A stretch of 64,000 nucleotides of DNA from NCBI RefSeq assembly GCF_013376455.1, contig NZ_CP045504.1:3307001-3371000 (forward strand), given 5' to 3'. This document shows, one piece after another, positions 27,081 through 35,610 of this stretch. The DNA is from Desulfolutivibrio sulfodismutans DSM 3696. Its GTDB lineage: Bacteria > Desulfobacterota > Desulfovibrionia > Desulfovibrionales > Desulfovibrionaceae. The notes beneath the pieces are model-generated. The model worked only from the letters and a program-made list of their open reading frames with translations. It made no database searches and was not told where the DNA came from. Both the position numbers and the translations under genes were made by a program. Position 1 is the first letter of the stretch, and every line of letters begins with the position of its first letter.

Positions 27081-28112
27081 TCAACATCCCGCTTTGAGCA
27101 CCGCTTTTTTCAAGTTGAAAGCCATAGCGTTGAGTAAAAATTCAAGTTCAACCTTGGCTACCCCCAGGTAACGCGTCCGGAAGAAGCCATAACTTCTTTT
27201 GAGCGTTCCGAAAGCCCGTTCCACCTTCGACCGGACGCTGCTAACTTGACGATTTGCCGCTTTTTCGGCGGGGTTCAGCGCACGGTTGCGAGCGGCCTTA
27301 TGCATGATGCCGTCGGCAAGTCTCCGAGCTTGGAGCACATGCCTGTTCAACTGGCTGCTGTATCCCTTGTCCGCATAGATGCGGCCCCCTGGCATGGGGC
27401 CAATCTCATCAAGAATATCCACGAATTCCTGCGTATCCGAACGGTTGGCGGGCGTGACATGGCCGCCGAGGAGAAAGCCGTCCCGGCTGTCCGTGGCCGC
27501 ATGGACTTTGTAGCCGTAATAAGCCCGGTTCCCTTTGCGCAACCAGGCCGCATCGGCGTCATCGGAGTAGCTGATGGTTACGTCCGACGCCTCGTCGTCA
27601 TCTTCCTCGCGATCTTCGGGAAGAATATCGATTACTTTGAGGGGGCGGCGCGAGGAGGTGATGACGCTCGCGTCCACGATGGCTCCTTCACGTACCAGTA
27701 AGCCGCGCCGCTGGAGTTGATGGTTGAGTTTGTCCAGAAGCCGCTTCAAGACGTTTTTTTCAAGCAGGCTCTGCCGAAACCGGCAAATGGTCGAGGAATC
27801 GGGCACCTCGTCATGATCAAGGGAAAGGCCCACGAATCGGACAAAGGACAACCGATCGTACAAGCATTCCTCCACCGCCGCGTCGCTCAGGTTGTACCAC
27901 CTCTGGAGCAGAAGGATTTTAAACATCGGCAACGGTGCATATGCAGGATTACCAACGGCATTGACGACTCGGCTGAGCTTTTTTCGAAGAAGCTTCTCAA
28001 ACGGCTTCCAATCAATGAGGCGATCAATCTCATCCAGAAAGCATTCCTTGTGCCTGCGATGGGACACGACGTAGTCGGCAATACCGGGCTTATTGGAATT
28101 GCGCTCGCTCAT
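27081..28112 (-). CDS. IS5-family DDE transposase
   Basis: A 343-residue transposase. The N-terminal DNA-binding part has the IS5-type LLQRWYNLSDAAVEECLYD helix and DSSTICRFRQSL; the DDE catalytic domain shows the first Asp in GAIVDASVI, the second in IYADKGYSS and the Glu in the SKVERAFGTLKR block (Y-R-E-K-like signature). Length is normal and no frameshift or internal stop is seen, so the element could still be active. ATG at 28112 is preceded by GGAGG; the in-frame ATG at 28124 is not. Confidence 0.9.
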   Translation of the reverse strand: MSERNSNKPGIADYVVSHRRHKECFLDEIDRLIDWKPFEKLLRKKLSRVVNAVGNPAYAPLPMFKILLLQRWYNLSDAAVEECLYDRLSFVRFVGLSLDHDEVPDSSTICRFRQSLLEKNVLKRLLDKLNHQLQRRGLLVREGAIVDASVITSSRRPLKVIDILPEDREEDDDEASDVTISYSDDADAAWLRKGNRAYYGYKVHAATDSRDGFLLGGHVTPANRSDTQEFVDILDEIGPMPGGRIYADKGYSSQLNRHVLQARRLADGIMHKAARNRALNPAEKAANRQVSSVRSKVERAFGTLKRSYGFFRTRYLGVAKVELEFLLNAMAFNLKKAVLKAGC

Positions 28113-28188
28113 GATCGCCTCCATTATTTTTGATGGAGAAAATATAGCATAATTGCCTAAAATTACAATAGAATTGTGCCATTTTTCC

Positions 28189-28201
28189 GTGCAACGGTCT
28201 C
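28189..28201 (-). repeat. Right terminal inverted repeat of the IS
   Basis: GTGCAACGGTCTC on the + strand, the inverted copy of the left end with one mismatch. It is followed immediately by the second AATGG. Confidence 0.8.
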
Positions 28202-28206
28202 AATGG
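28202..28206 (+). repeat. Right target-site duplication AATGG
   Basis: Second copy of AATGG. Its bases 2-4 (28203-28205) form the ATG start codon of the following membrane protein gene. Confidence 0.8.
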
Positions 28207-29576
28207 ATATTATATCGCCAGCATGGGATTTGATTGTTCAGCTTCTTATCATTTCATTTATAGTGTTTGTTCTTTTGAACGTGCTAAGGTATTTATACTT
28301 GACTGGCACTTGTAACACAAAGAATAATAGCACGAAAGAACTTACAGATTCAGCAGTGAAAGAAAGAATTAAAAAAGAGATATATAGCCAGCTGGAGTCA
28401 ACTTATGATGATGCACCAATCGATGGTAAGCGCTGGAATCCAAGATGGTTTGGTTTGGGTGCCATAATAAGAATTTTTTCGCTATTTGGACTTACGAGGA
28501 GCGATTTTAAACATGACGACATCACTATCAAAGTATATCGTCGGCTTCTTCTGCGGCACAGCATTCTTAATCACGTTGAAAAGTTGAGTCGTAGCCATGA
28601 TGTAAATTATTTCCTAGATATGTATTTTCCTGCGGGCATTTTGCAAAAAAAAGGACTTCAAAGTTATCTAAGCGAAAGAATTGCCAACGATGCTAGCAGC
28701 TACAAGACTGATTGTGGGAAACATTTTCCTCTTTGGGATAATGACCAAAATTCGTTGCGTTTGATATCTGGAAATAATACAGATATTATAAATGGAAAAA
28801 TGTCCCAGAAGAAGGATGATTCGGGAGATGAATCGCAACCTTTTTCACTACTTCCTCCACCTTTAAGAGCGTACAACCTCGCCGTAACAGACTTATTCGT
28901 CGAAAAAGCGTTGTCTTATTTAAATAGAAAGGCAAGAACATACAACATTTATGGTTTTTTTCTGTCATGTGTAGCATTTGTAGCAATTGCAATTGGAACA
29001 TTTGTGGCTCTCGCAAATACCGTTGATAATGATACCGGTGGAAAGTTTGCAGAGTTCGTTAATACTAATTTTAAAAAAACGAAACAACCTCAAGCATATG
29101 CTGAAATTCCAGATCATTTATCTAAATACATCGATAAAATAGAAAATATAAATGATAGTCAGTATGTGTCAAGCGTTGCAGTAGGAGAGTATATAAAATT
29201 TATTTCTTCTGACCAAGCAAATAGCAGATGGATTAGATTGATTTCTGCCTTTGTAAGGGGATTTACATTTTATGGTCTTCTCGTCCTATTGGCGGTCTTC
29301 TGCTATCGCATGGCAAAAGCTCTCTTCGATCAAGCTGAACGCCTCAAGGACCGCCGCCACGCCCTGCGGCAGGGCAGGCTTTTCGTACATCTCAACGGCG
29401 GGAAGATGTCTATTGATGAAATGGAGAAGGCCTTCAACTGGAACATGTCTTCCGAAAACGCCTTCGCCAACATCAACCCCGACGCGCAGGCCCCGTGGGG
29501 GAATGTAGTCAAGGAGATGTTGAAGACCATCAGAGAAACTTCAAAAGCCGGGATAAAAGCTGCTGAGAGAAAATAA
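28203..29576 (+). CDS. AT-rich three-helix membrane protein, leader removed by IS insertion
   Basis: A 457-residue protein I do not recognise. It has membrane helices near residues 9-30, 250-271 and 350-368, a soluble part of about 220 residues between the first two and about 80 between the last two, and a charged C-terminal domain (RRHALRQGRLFVHL, IDEMEKAFNWN). Residues 1-375 are encoded by strikingly AT-rich DNA, while the last 80 codons are GC-rich like the host. The frame could begin at GTG 28176, but that lies inside the IS and has no ribosome site. The ATG at 28203 coincides with the target duplication, and its natural AAAGGAG is on the other side of the IS. The ORF is intact but probably poorly translated. 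Confidence 0.7.
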   Translation: MDIISPAWDLIVQLLIISFIVFVLLNVLRYLYLTGTCNTKNNSTKELTDSAVKERIKKEIYSQLESTYDDAPIDGKRWNPRWFGLGAIIRIFSLFGLTRSDFKHDDITIKVYRRLLLRHSILNHVEKLSRSHDVNYFLDMYFPAGILQKKGLQSYLSERIANDASSYKTDCGKHFPLWDNDQNSLRLISGNNTDIINGKMSQKKDDSGDESQPFSLLPPPLRAYNLAVTDLFVEKALSYLNRKARTYNIYGFFLSCVAFVAIAIGTFVALANTVDNDTGGKFAEFVNTNFKKTKQPQAYAEIPDHLSKYIDKIENINDSQYVSSVAVGEYIKFISSDQANSRWIRLISAFVRGFTFYGLLVLLAVFCYRMAKALFDQAERLKDRRHALRQGRLFVHLNGGKMSIDEMEKAFNWNMSSENAFANINPDAQAPWGNVVKEMLKTIRETSKAGIKAAERK

Positions 29577-29760
29577 GTGTAATCATATCAATAGGTTGTG
29601 CTGTGCGGGGAGAGAGGAAACCCTGAAAGCCTCTCTGCTGCAATTGCAGCCTGAATACATCTGATGCCGGACAGGGGGGAGGGACCGTCGCCGGTCATGA
29701 CCAACCGGGCCATCATCCCCCGTGCGTGGCGTACGGAAGGCAGCCCGCCCGGACCCGGCG

Positions 29761-32700
29761 CTAGTCCCCGGCTCCCTTTCGGGTCACCGCCCGCCCCATG
29801 GCCGCCAGCAGCGTCGTGATCTCAAAGGGCTTGGGCACGTAGCCGTTCATGCCGACGGCCAAAAACCGCTCCCGGTCGCTCTCCATGGCGTAGGCCGTCA
29901 GCGCGATGACCGGGATGTTCCGGTCGATGCCCGGCACCTCGCCGTTGCGGATGTGCCGGGTGGCCGCCAGGCCGTCCATCACCGGCATCTGGATGTCCAT
30001 GAGCACCAGATCGAAGGGAGCCCCCTCCAGGGCCTTGAGCGCCTCCAGGCCGTTTTCGGCCTCCACGGGCGTATGTCCCCGACGCGACAGGGACTTGACC
30101 AGAGCCATCCGGTTGACCGGCTCGTCTTCCACGACCAGCACGCGAAGCGGCGGCAGTTCCGGGGCTTCGGACGCAGCCTCGGCCGGGGCCGGTTGCGCCT
30201 GGACCGTCTCGCCCCCCGCAGGCCAGAACACGCTGGTGAAGGAAAACGTGCTGCCCTCCCCGGGCGCGCTCTCCACCCGGATGGTCCCCCCCAAAAGCTC
30301 CACCACGCTTTTGGCGATGGACAGGCCCAGCCCCGAGCCGCTGTATTTTTTCGTCAGGTATTCCTCGGCCAGGGTGAAGCTGTCGAAGATGGACCGATGC
30401 TTGTCCGCCGGGATGCCGATTCCGGTGTCGGTCACGGAAAAAAGCAGGCAGGCGCCGGAAAAATCCCCGGCCACCCGCACCAATCCGTCGGCCAGGGCCT
30501 GCCCCGTCTCCAGGGGGGTCACGGCGACCCGCACCGATCCGGCCTGGGTATGGCGCAGGGCGTTGCCCACCAGGATGTTGATCACCTGACGCAGACGAAA
30601 ATCGTCGCCCACCAGTTGGTCGGGCACGGTCGGCGCGATGTCGAAGTGCAGGGGGAGCCCCTTGAAGGCTGCGGCCACGGCATGGGTCCGCTCCAGGGAG
30701 TCCATGAGGCCGCGCAGGGAAAAGCTGCGCAGGACCGGTTCCAGCGCCCCGGCTTCGATGCTGGCCAGCTCCAGCAGATTGTTGACGATCTGGATCAGCC
30801 TGTCTGAGGATTCGCGGGCGATTTCCCAGAATTCCCGCTGCTCGTCAGGCAGCTCCTCGGCCAGGGCCAGTTGCGTCATGCCCATGATGCCGTTGATGGG
30901 CGTGCGCAACTCATGGCTCATGTTGGCCAGAAACTGGGTCTTGGCCTCGTTGGCCGCGTCGGCCAGCCGCTTGGCCCGGTGCAGTTCGTTTTCGTCGCGC
31001 TTGCGCACGATGGCCAGCCCGAGCAGCACGGCCATGCGGGACACGGTGCGCACCTCGTGTTCGCCATAGCCTCCCGGGGCGTTGGCCAAGGCGATCTGTC
31101 CCAGTATCCGGCCTTCAGTCACCACCGGGACGCTCATGAAATTTTCAAGAGGGACATGACCGCCGGGCAACCCCCGGAAGGCGGGATGCCTGGTCGGATC
31201 ATCCACGACCAGGGGTTTGCCGGTGTTGAGGGTCACCCCCCACAGGCAGGGATAGCTGCCGTCAGGGTTCGGAGAAAATTCGGTCTTCACCTTGTCGGCG
31301 GGCAGGTTGCACTGGCCTTCGAGCATCTCCGTCAGGGTCAGGCTGGCCAGGTTGCCGGTTTTTTCGTCGATGACGCCCACGTAGCCGTGCTGGCTGCCGG
31401 TGACCTGCCGGGCCGCGCCCAGCACGATTTTCGAGAGATCCGTAAAGGAGGCCCCGCCGCCCAGAAGCGCCCGGGAGATGGCGGCCACGGCCACGTTGGC
31501 CGACAGTTCACGGTGCAGCCGGTCCTCGGCGGCCTTGCGTTCGGTGATGTCCTCGCCCGAGGACAAAAGGCCCGTGGCCATCCCGGCCTCGTCGGAAAGG
31601 GCCGTGTTATGGAAGATGAGCAGCCGCCGACTGCCGTCGCGGCGCAACACCTGATTCTCGTACACGTCCCGGAACCCGCCTGAACCGTGCAGCATCCCGC
31701 CCATCACCTCGCGCAGGCTTCGGCGGGCCTCGTCCGGGATGCAGGTCTCGATCCAATCCTTCCCGAGAAGCTCGTGCTCGTCATGATAGCCGAGTATTTC
31801 AAGTCCCTTGCGATTGATCAGCGTGATTCGGCCGGAGACGTCCAGGCCGACCATCAGTACCCCGGCGATGTTCAGATAGCGCCGGGCCTGCTCCCGTTCC
31901 CGGGCCAGATCCACTTTGGCCCGCTCCCGTTCGCCCAGGGCCCGCAGATAGCTTATGCCGTGGGCCATGTCCCCGGCCAGTTCCTCCAACAGCGGGATCT
32001 CGTCGTCCCCGAAGGCCCCAACGCCCCGGGCGTCGATGCACAGCACCCCGAACACCCCGGCATCGTTGCGAAGCGGCAGGGACATGATGGACAGCGGACC
32101 ATTGTGCCCGATGTCCTCCCTCCAGGGCGCCATGCCAGGATCGGCGGCGGCGTCCGTTACGAAAATGGTCCGGTTCTCCCGGATGGCCCGGCCCACAGGC
32201 CCCCGGCCGCGCGGCTGGTCGCCGTCCCACACGACGGCCAGGCGTCGTACCGCCTTAAGATCGATTCCGGCGCTGGCCAGGGGGAGGACCGTTTTTGCCG
32301 CATCGTCTTCAACCTGACCCACCCAGACCGCATGATAGCCGCCGACCTCCACGATGGCCCGACACATGTCGTCGAGAAGTTCCTGTTCGCTTGTGGCCTG
32401 AAGCAGCACATGGTTGCAGCCGCTTAAGGTCTTTAAGGCCCGGTTGCTGCGGAAAAGGGCCTCGTTGGCGGCGGTGGTCTCCCGGGTTTTTACCGCCACG
32501 GCCGCGCTCAGGCGTTCCTGGCGGTTGACCACGAAGTAGGTCAAAAGGCTCAGCAAAAAGACGATGACCAGGCTGCCGATCTGGAAGACCGAAAGCCGGA
32601 AGGAGACGGCCGCGTCCCACCCTCCGCGCAAAACGGCCGCCAGTTCCCAATGTCCCTCGGGGAGCTCTACGCGCAGGATCACCGGATTCTCGGTAAAGAT

Positions 32701-33372
32701 CCGGTCATCGCCGAAAAAGACGCGGCCGTCCTCGCCGCGCAGGGCCAGGGACACCCCGTCCATTTCCCGGGAAATTCCGGCCTCGGCCAGAATGTCCGGT
32801 ACGTCCAGGGCGATGTTGACCATGCCCCAGTAGACGCCGTGCAGATACACGGCCTTGCGGGCCACCAGCCCGAGCCCGCCGCGCAAAAGTTCGAAGGGGC
32901 CGCTGATCACGAGGTTCCGGGATTCCACGGCCTGGCGATAATCCTCGCGGCCCTTGGGGCGTGGGTCGTTGGACAGGTCGTGGCCTATGAGCAACCGGCT
33001 CTGCTCGGGAGGATAGGACATGTCCACGATGCCGTTCGGGGCAATGGACAGGGAGCGGATGCCCGCATCGCCGCCGACCAGGCCCGAGGCGAAGACGGGA
33101 AATTCCTCAAGGGTGTGCCCCGTGAGCAGCTTGGCCTCCACGAAGGCGGCCAGGCCGCCCAGGCGGGCCAGACGGCTGCCGATCTGGGATTCAAGGGCGA
33201 CATGCTGGATATCGCAACGGGCGCGGAGCTCCTCGCGTTTTTCGGCCACCACCCGTGTCCTAAAGGCGTCAACGGCGAAAAACCAGACGATGCAAAGCGC
33301 CAGGGCCACGGAAAACGCGGCCAGAAGCGACTTCCGCCGGGCTTTGGGGATATGGGGGAGGGGCCTGTTCAT
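29761..33372 (-). CDS. Hybrid sensor histidine kinase (CHASE-GAF-PAS-GAF-kinase-receiver)
   Basis: About 1203 residues. Order: membrane helix near residues 15-37, a CHASE-like periplasmic sensor (to about 230), second helix (SVFQIGSLVIVFLLSLLTYF), GAF, PAS (GLDVSGRITLINRKGLEILGY), second GAF, HisKA with phospho-accepting His in NMSHELRTP, HATPase with the GSGLGLSIAKSVVELLGG box, and a receiver with the phosphorylatable Asp in FDLVLMDIQMPVMDG. It senses a signal outside the inner membrane plus intracellular ligands and passes phosphate internally; the output regulator is not encoded nearby. ATG 33372 is preferred because the ATG at 33408 lies inside a perfect palindrome. Neither start has a strong ribosome site. 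Confidence 0.88.
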   Translation of the reverse strand: MNRPLPHIPKARRKSLLAAFSVALALCIVWFFAVDAFRTRVVAEKREELRARCDIQHVALESQIGSRLARLGGLAAFVEAKLLTGHTLEEFPVFASGLVGGDAGIRSLSIAPNGIVDMSYPPEQSRLLIGHDLSNDPRPKGREDYRQAVESRNLVISGPFELLRGGLGLVARKAVYLHGVYWGMVNIALDVPDILAEAGISREMDGVSLALRGEDGRVFFGDDRIFTENPVILRVELPEGHWELAAVLRGGWDAAVSFRLSVFQIGSLVIVFLLSLLTYFVVNRQERLSAAVAVKTRETTAANEALFRSNRALKTLSGCNHVLLQATSEQELLDDMCRAIVEVGGYHAVWVGQVEDDAAKTVLPLASAGIDLKAVRRLAVVWDGDQPRGRGPVGRAIRENRTIFVTDAAADPGMAPWREDIGHNGPLSIMSLPLRNDAGVFGVLCIDARGVGAFGDDEIPLLEELAGDMAHGISYLRALGERERAKVDLAREREQARRYLNIAGVLMVGLDVSGRITLINRKGLEILGYHDEHELLGKDWIETCIPDEARRSLREVMGGMLHGSGGFRDVYENQVLRRDGSRRLLIFHNTALSDEAGMATGLLSSGEDITERKAAEDRLHRELSANVAVAAISRALLGGGASFTDLSKIVLGAARQVTGSQHGYVGVIDEKTGNLASLTLTEMLEGQCNLPADKVKTEFSPNPDGSYPCLWGVTLNTGKPLVVDDPTRHPAFRGLPGGHVPLENFMSVPVVTEGRILGQIALANAPGGYGEHEVRTVSRMAVLLGLAIVRKRDENELHRAKRLADAANEAKTQFLANMSHELRTPINGIMGMTQLALAEELPDEQREFWEIARESSDRLIQIVNNLLELASIEAGALEPVLRSFSLRGLMDSLERTHAVAAAFKGLPLHFDIAPTVPDQLVGDDFRLRQVINILVGNALRHTQAGSVRVAVTPLETGQALADGLVRVAGDFSGACLLFSVTDTGIGIPADKHRSIFDSFTLAEEYLTKKYSGSGLGLSIAKSVVELLGGTIRVESAPGEGSTFSFTSVFWPAGGETVQAQPAPAEAASEAPELPPLRVLVVEDEPVNRMALVKSLSRRGHTPVEAENGLEALKALEGAPFDLVLMDIQMPVMDGLAATRHIRNGEVPGIDRNIPVIALTAYAMESDRERFLAVGMNGYVPKPFEITTLLAAMGRAVTRKGAGD

Positions 33373-33403
33373 GCTGCTTGCACCAGCCCGGGAACCATGG
33401 AAA

Positions 33404-33424
33404 GTCATGGCACAATGCCATGAC
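33404..33424. promoter_or_regulatory. Perfect 9-bp palindrome upstream of the hybrid kinase
   Basis: GTCATGGCA (33404-33412) and TGCCATGAC (33416-33424) are exact inverted copies separated by CAA. The position, 31 bases before the preferred kinase start, suits an operator for a dimeric regulator or the stem of a 5' leader hairpin. Confidence 0.45.
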
Positions 33425-33804
33425 TAACAAAAAAATAGCAAAAATGTTTTACAAGAACAAGCCGGGACATTGTCCGGAGAGCGATTCTCCGGAAGACTGG
33501 GATATCTGTGGCGTCAGCCAGGCATGGCGTCTTTAACTTCGTGGTTGGGGAGGGGGGAATGTGTTTCTAGAGATGTGCAATCACCAAGTGTAGCGGAACG
33601 AGTGAGCGTTTCAAAAAAACAGACCGTTCATTTGAAGGAAAAAACAAGGATATCATGATGGTTTCCCGCACATCCCGGATGTCCGCCTGGGCGGTTGCGA
33701 GCGTGGTGTTTCGTCCCTGAAGATACGACAATATTTATACTAAAAATAAGTATTCCAATATGTTGTACTTGTAATCAGGGGCTTCCAGGTTCGATGGCCA
33801 GATA
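33425..33804. other. Intergenic region with a second inverted repeat
   Basis: About 380 bases upstream of the kinase and downstream of the AI-2E permease gene. It contains an inverted repeat TCCGGAGA (33473-33480) / TCTCCGGA (33486-33493) with a five-base spacer and an AT-rich patch at about 33725-33775. The short rightward frame at 33470-33658 begins inside the repeat and is not credible. Confidence 0.4.
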
Positions 33805-34929
33805 TCAGTCAGGGGATGCGGCTGTTTCCGGCACGGGAGCGGGCACCGCCCGCCGGTACCAGGCCAGGCACAGGCAGGTCATAGGCAGTGCGATCAAAAG
33901 GCCCAAAAAACCCAGGAGCTTGCCCCAGACGGACAGGGACAAGAGCATGAGCACCGGGGACAGGCCCATGGCCTTGCCCAGAATGCGCGGCCCCAGAATC
34001 ACATCCTGGACCAGTTGGCCCACGATGAAAACCAGGGCGATGAGCGCAAGAATCGTCAGGAACCCCGCGTTGGCCTCCAGCGAATGCAAAAGCCCGAGCA
34101 GGACGGCCAGGGGCACGGCCAGAAGCTGGAGGTAGGGCACCATGTTGAGCACCCCGACGAAAAGCCCCAGGAGGATGGCCAGGGGCAGGCCGATAAGCGA
34201 AAACCCCACGGCGCACGTCACGCCCACGGCCGAGGCCAGGATGGCCTGGGCCCGGAAATAGCGGTTCATGTAGCCTTCGAAATCGGTCACGAAGTCCACG
34301 GCCACGGTGCGGTAGCGCTCGGGAACATAATCTTGCCAGTGGCGGACCTTAGCGTAGTCGAGAAGCAGAAAGACCAGATACAGCCCGACCACGAACACCC
34401 CGACCAGCCCCAGAATCACATCGGCCGTGCCGCTGATGACCCCCCATACCCCGGGCAGGATGCGGCTGGCGGCCTCCTTGGCCAACCCCAGCACATCGTT
34501 TTGGGCGAACCAGGCCCGGACGTCGTCCCGGGCGGCGAAATCCCTGACCCACTTCCACAGGTCCGGGGGCAGACGATCGGCGGCGCGCCGGGCCAGATCG
34601 GAATTGTCCATGAACTCGGACAAAAGCCGTCCCATGCGGGTCATCTCGCCCACGATCATGGGGGCTACGAGCAGGATCAGGGCCACGGCGGCCAGGGTCA
34701 CCCCTGTCAGGGCGGCAATCACCGCCAAAGTACGTTTTTTGAGCCGCCGCTCCAGGAGGTTGACCAGGGGATTGATGAGATAGGCCAGGACCAGGGCCAT
34801 GACAAAGGGGGCCAAAACGTCGCTCAGGTAGCCGAGCAGGCTGACGATTCCCCACAACAGGCCGGCCGTCAGGGCCAGACGCACCACGCGGTCGAAGGTG
34901 AAGGGTCTGTCGTCAAACACGGCGGGCAT
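33805..34929 (-). CDS. AI-2E family transporter (PerM/YdiK-like)
   Basis: A 374-residue inner-membrane protein with about eight helices and the family landmarks FVMALVLAYLINPLVNLLERR near the N-terminus, VPYLQLLAVPLAVLLGLL and the C-terminal GPRILGKAMGLSPVLMLLSLSVWG. The family was named for autoinducer-2 export (TqsA), but members also act as cation/proton antiporters or have no known substrate. The AAGGAG directly abuts the ATG at 34929, too close for normal initiation, whereas GTG at 34920 (residue 4) has it nine bases upstream and is likely the true start. The gene is divergent from a 49-residue protein gene. Confidence 0.85.
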   Translation of the reverse strand: MPAVFDDRPFTFDRVVRLALTAGLLWGIVSLLGYLSDVLAPFVMALVLAYLINPLVNLLERRLKKRTLAVIAALTGVTLAAVALILLVAPMIVGEMTRMGRLLSEFMDNSDLARRAADRLPPDLWKWVRDFAARDDVRAWFAQNDVLGLAKEAASRILPGVWGVISGTADVILGLVGVFVVGLYLVFLLLDYAKVRHWQDYVPERYRTVAVDFVTDFEGYMNRYFRAQAILASAVGVTCAVGFSLIGLPLAILLGLFVGVLNMVPYLQLLAVPLAVLLGLLHSLEANAGFLTILALIALVFIVGQLVQDVILGPRILGKAMGLSPVLMLLSLSVWGKLLGFLGLLIALPMTCLCLAWYRRAVPAPVPETAASPD

Positions 34930-35066
34930 CTCCTTGTTTTTCCCGGCGGCAGGCAGGCCGGAGTGTTGGTCGCATCTGGAGAAGGGCTTGACTTTTCCGG
35001 CGTTTCGAAGGAATTTTGCCGGACTTTGGGCGAAACTTCACATCCTGGCCACAAGGAGACCGGACC

Positions 35067-35216
35067 ATGAGCGTCATACGCGAACTGATCACCAACATGG
35101 GGCATTCCAGCGAACAGGCTTTCTACGGCGTTCCGGCCATCTACATCTACATGGCGATCATCGTGGCCGTGGCCTTCTACCGCATCCGCCAGTTCAGCCA
35201 GGAAGACCACCACTAG
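35067..35216 (+). CDS. Small single-helix membrane protein, unknown function
   Basis: A 49-residue protein (MSVIRELITNMGHS, then a helix VPAIYIYMAIIVAVAFYRI, ending QFSQEDHH). AAGGAG lies eight bases before the ATG, and a hairpin terminator follows 30 bases after the stop, so this is a complete one-gene unit despite its size. One membrane helix with a charged, His-ended tail suggests a small subunit or regulator of a membrane complex. No family recognised. Confidence 0.7.
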   Translation: MSVIRELITNMGHSSEQAFYGVPAIYIYMAIIVAVAFYRIRQFSQEDHH

Positions 35217-35245
35217 TCGCAACGCCCCGCACCGTATTTTTTTGA

Positions 35246-35283
35246 CCGGCCCGGGGGGGATGGCCCCTCCGGGACGGTTTTTT
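35246..35283 (+). terminator. Intrinsic terminator of the 49-residue protein gene
   Basis: GC-rich imperfect hairpin (CCGGCCCGGGGGGG pairing with CCCCTCCGGGACGG, two internal mismatches) followed by six T at 35278-35283, 30 bases beyond the stop codon. Confidence 0.7.
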
Positions 35284-35610
35284 GCTGCGCCCGCTTGCCG
35301 CGTCAGTTTGTCCCCATGTCCACGCACGATGTCCGGTTGCGCCGTGCGGCCTGCCACGCCCCCGGCAATGCTCTACCCGATGCCGGGGCATGACGCCAGC
35401 ATCATCAGGCACATCCGGCCCGAGGGTTGCGGCTCTGTGCTGCGGCGTCCGTGCTGCGGGCGTACGCGTCCGGGCATCCTGAAATACCCAAGGGCGATGC
35501 CTTGCGGGGGTGCGCCATGACGCCGCCCCGCGCTTCACAACCGTCCCCGGCTTTGGCATGATCCGCGCCCGGCCAGGGCCGTTTTCGGCCCCGCCGCAAA
35601 GGATTCAGCC
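35284..35610. other. Intergenic region before rarD
   Basis: About 330 bases, GC-rich. It should carry the rarD promoter. No clear promoter consensus, repeat or gene; overlapping frames on both strands look like noise. Confidence 0.35.

Larger units (their letters stand above)
26939..28201 (-). mobile_element. IS5-family insertion sequence (1263 bp)
   Basis: The element is bounded by 13-base terminal inverted repeats, GAGACCGCTGCAC at 26939-26951 and, inverted, GAGACCGTTGCAC at 28189-28201 (one mismatch), flanked by AATGG direct repeats. It carries a single full-length transposase gene on the - strand. The 142 bases at the left end inside the element are non-coding. The transposase type indicates the IS5 family; the five-base duplication should be compared with the IS5 subgroups, which differ in duplication length. 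Everything needed for mobility appears intact. Confidence 0.88.
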
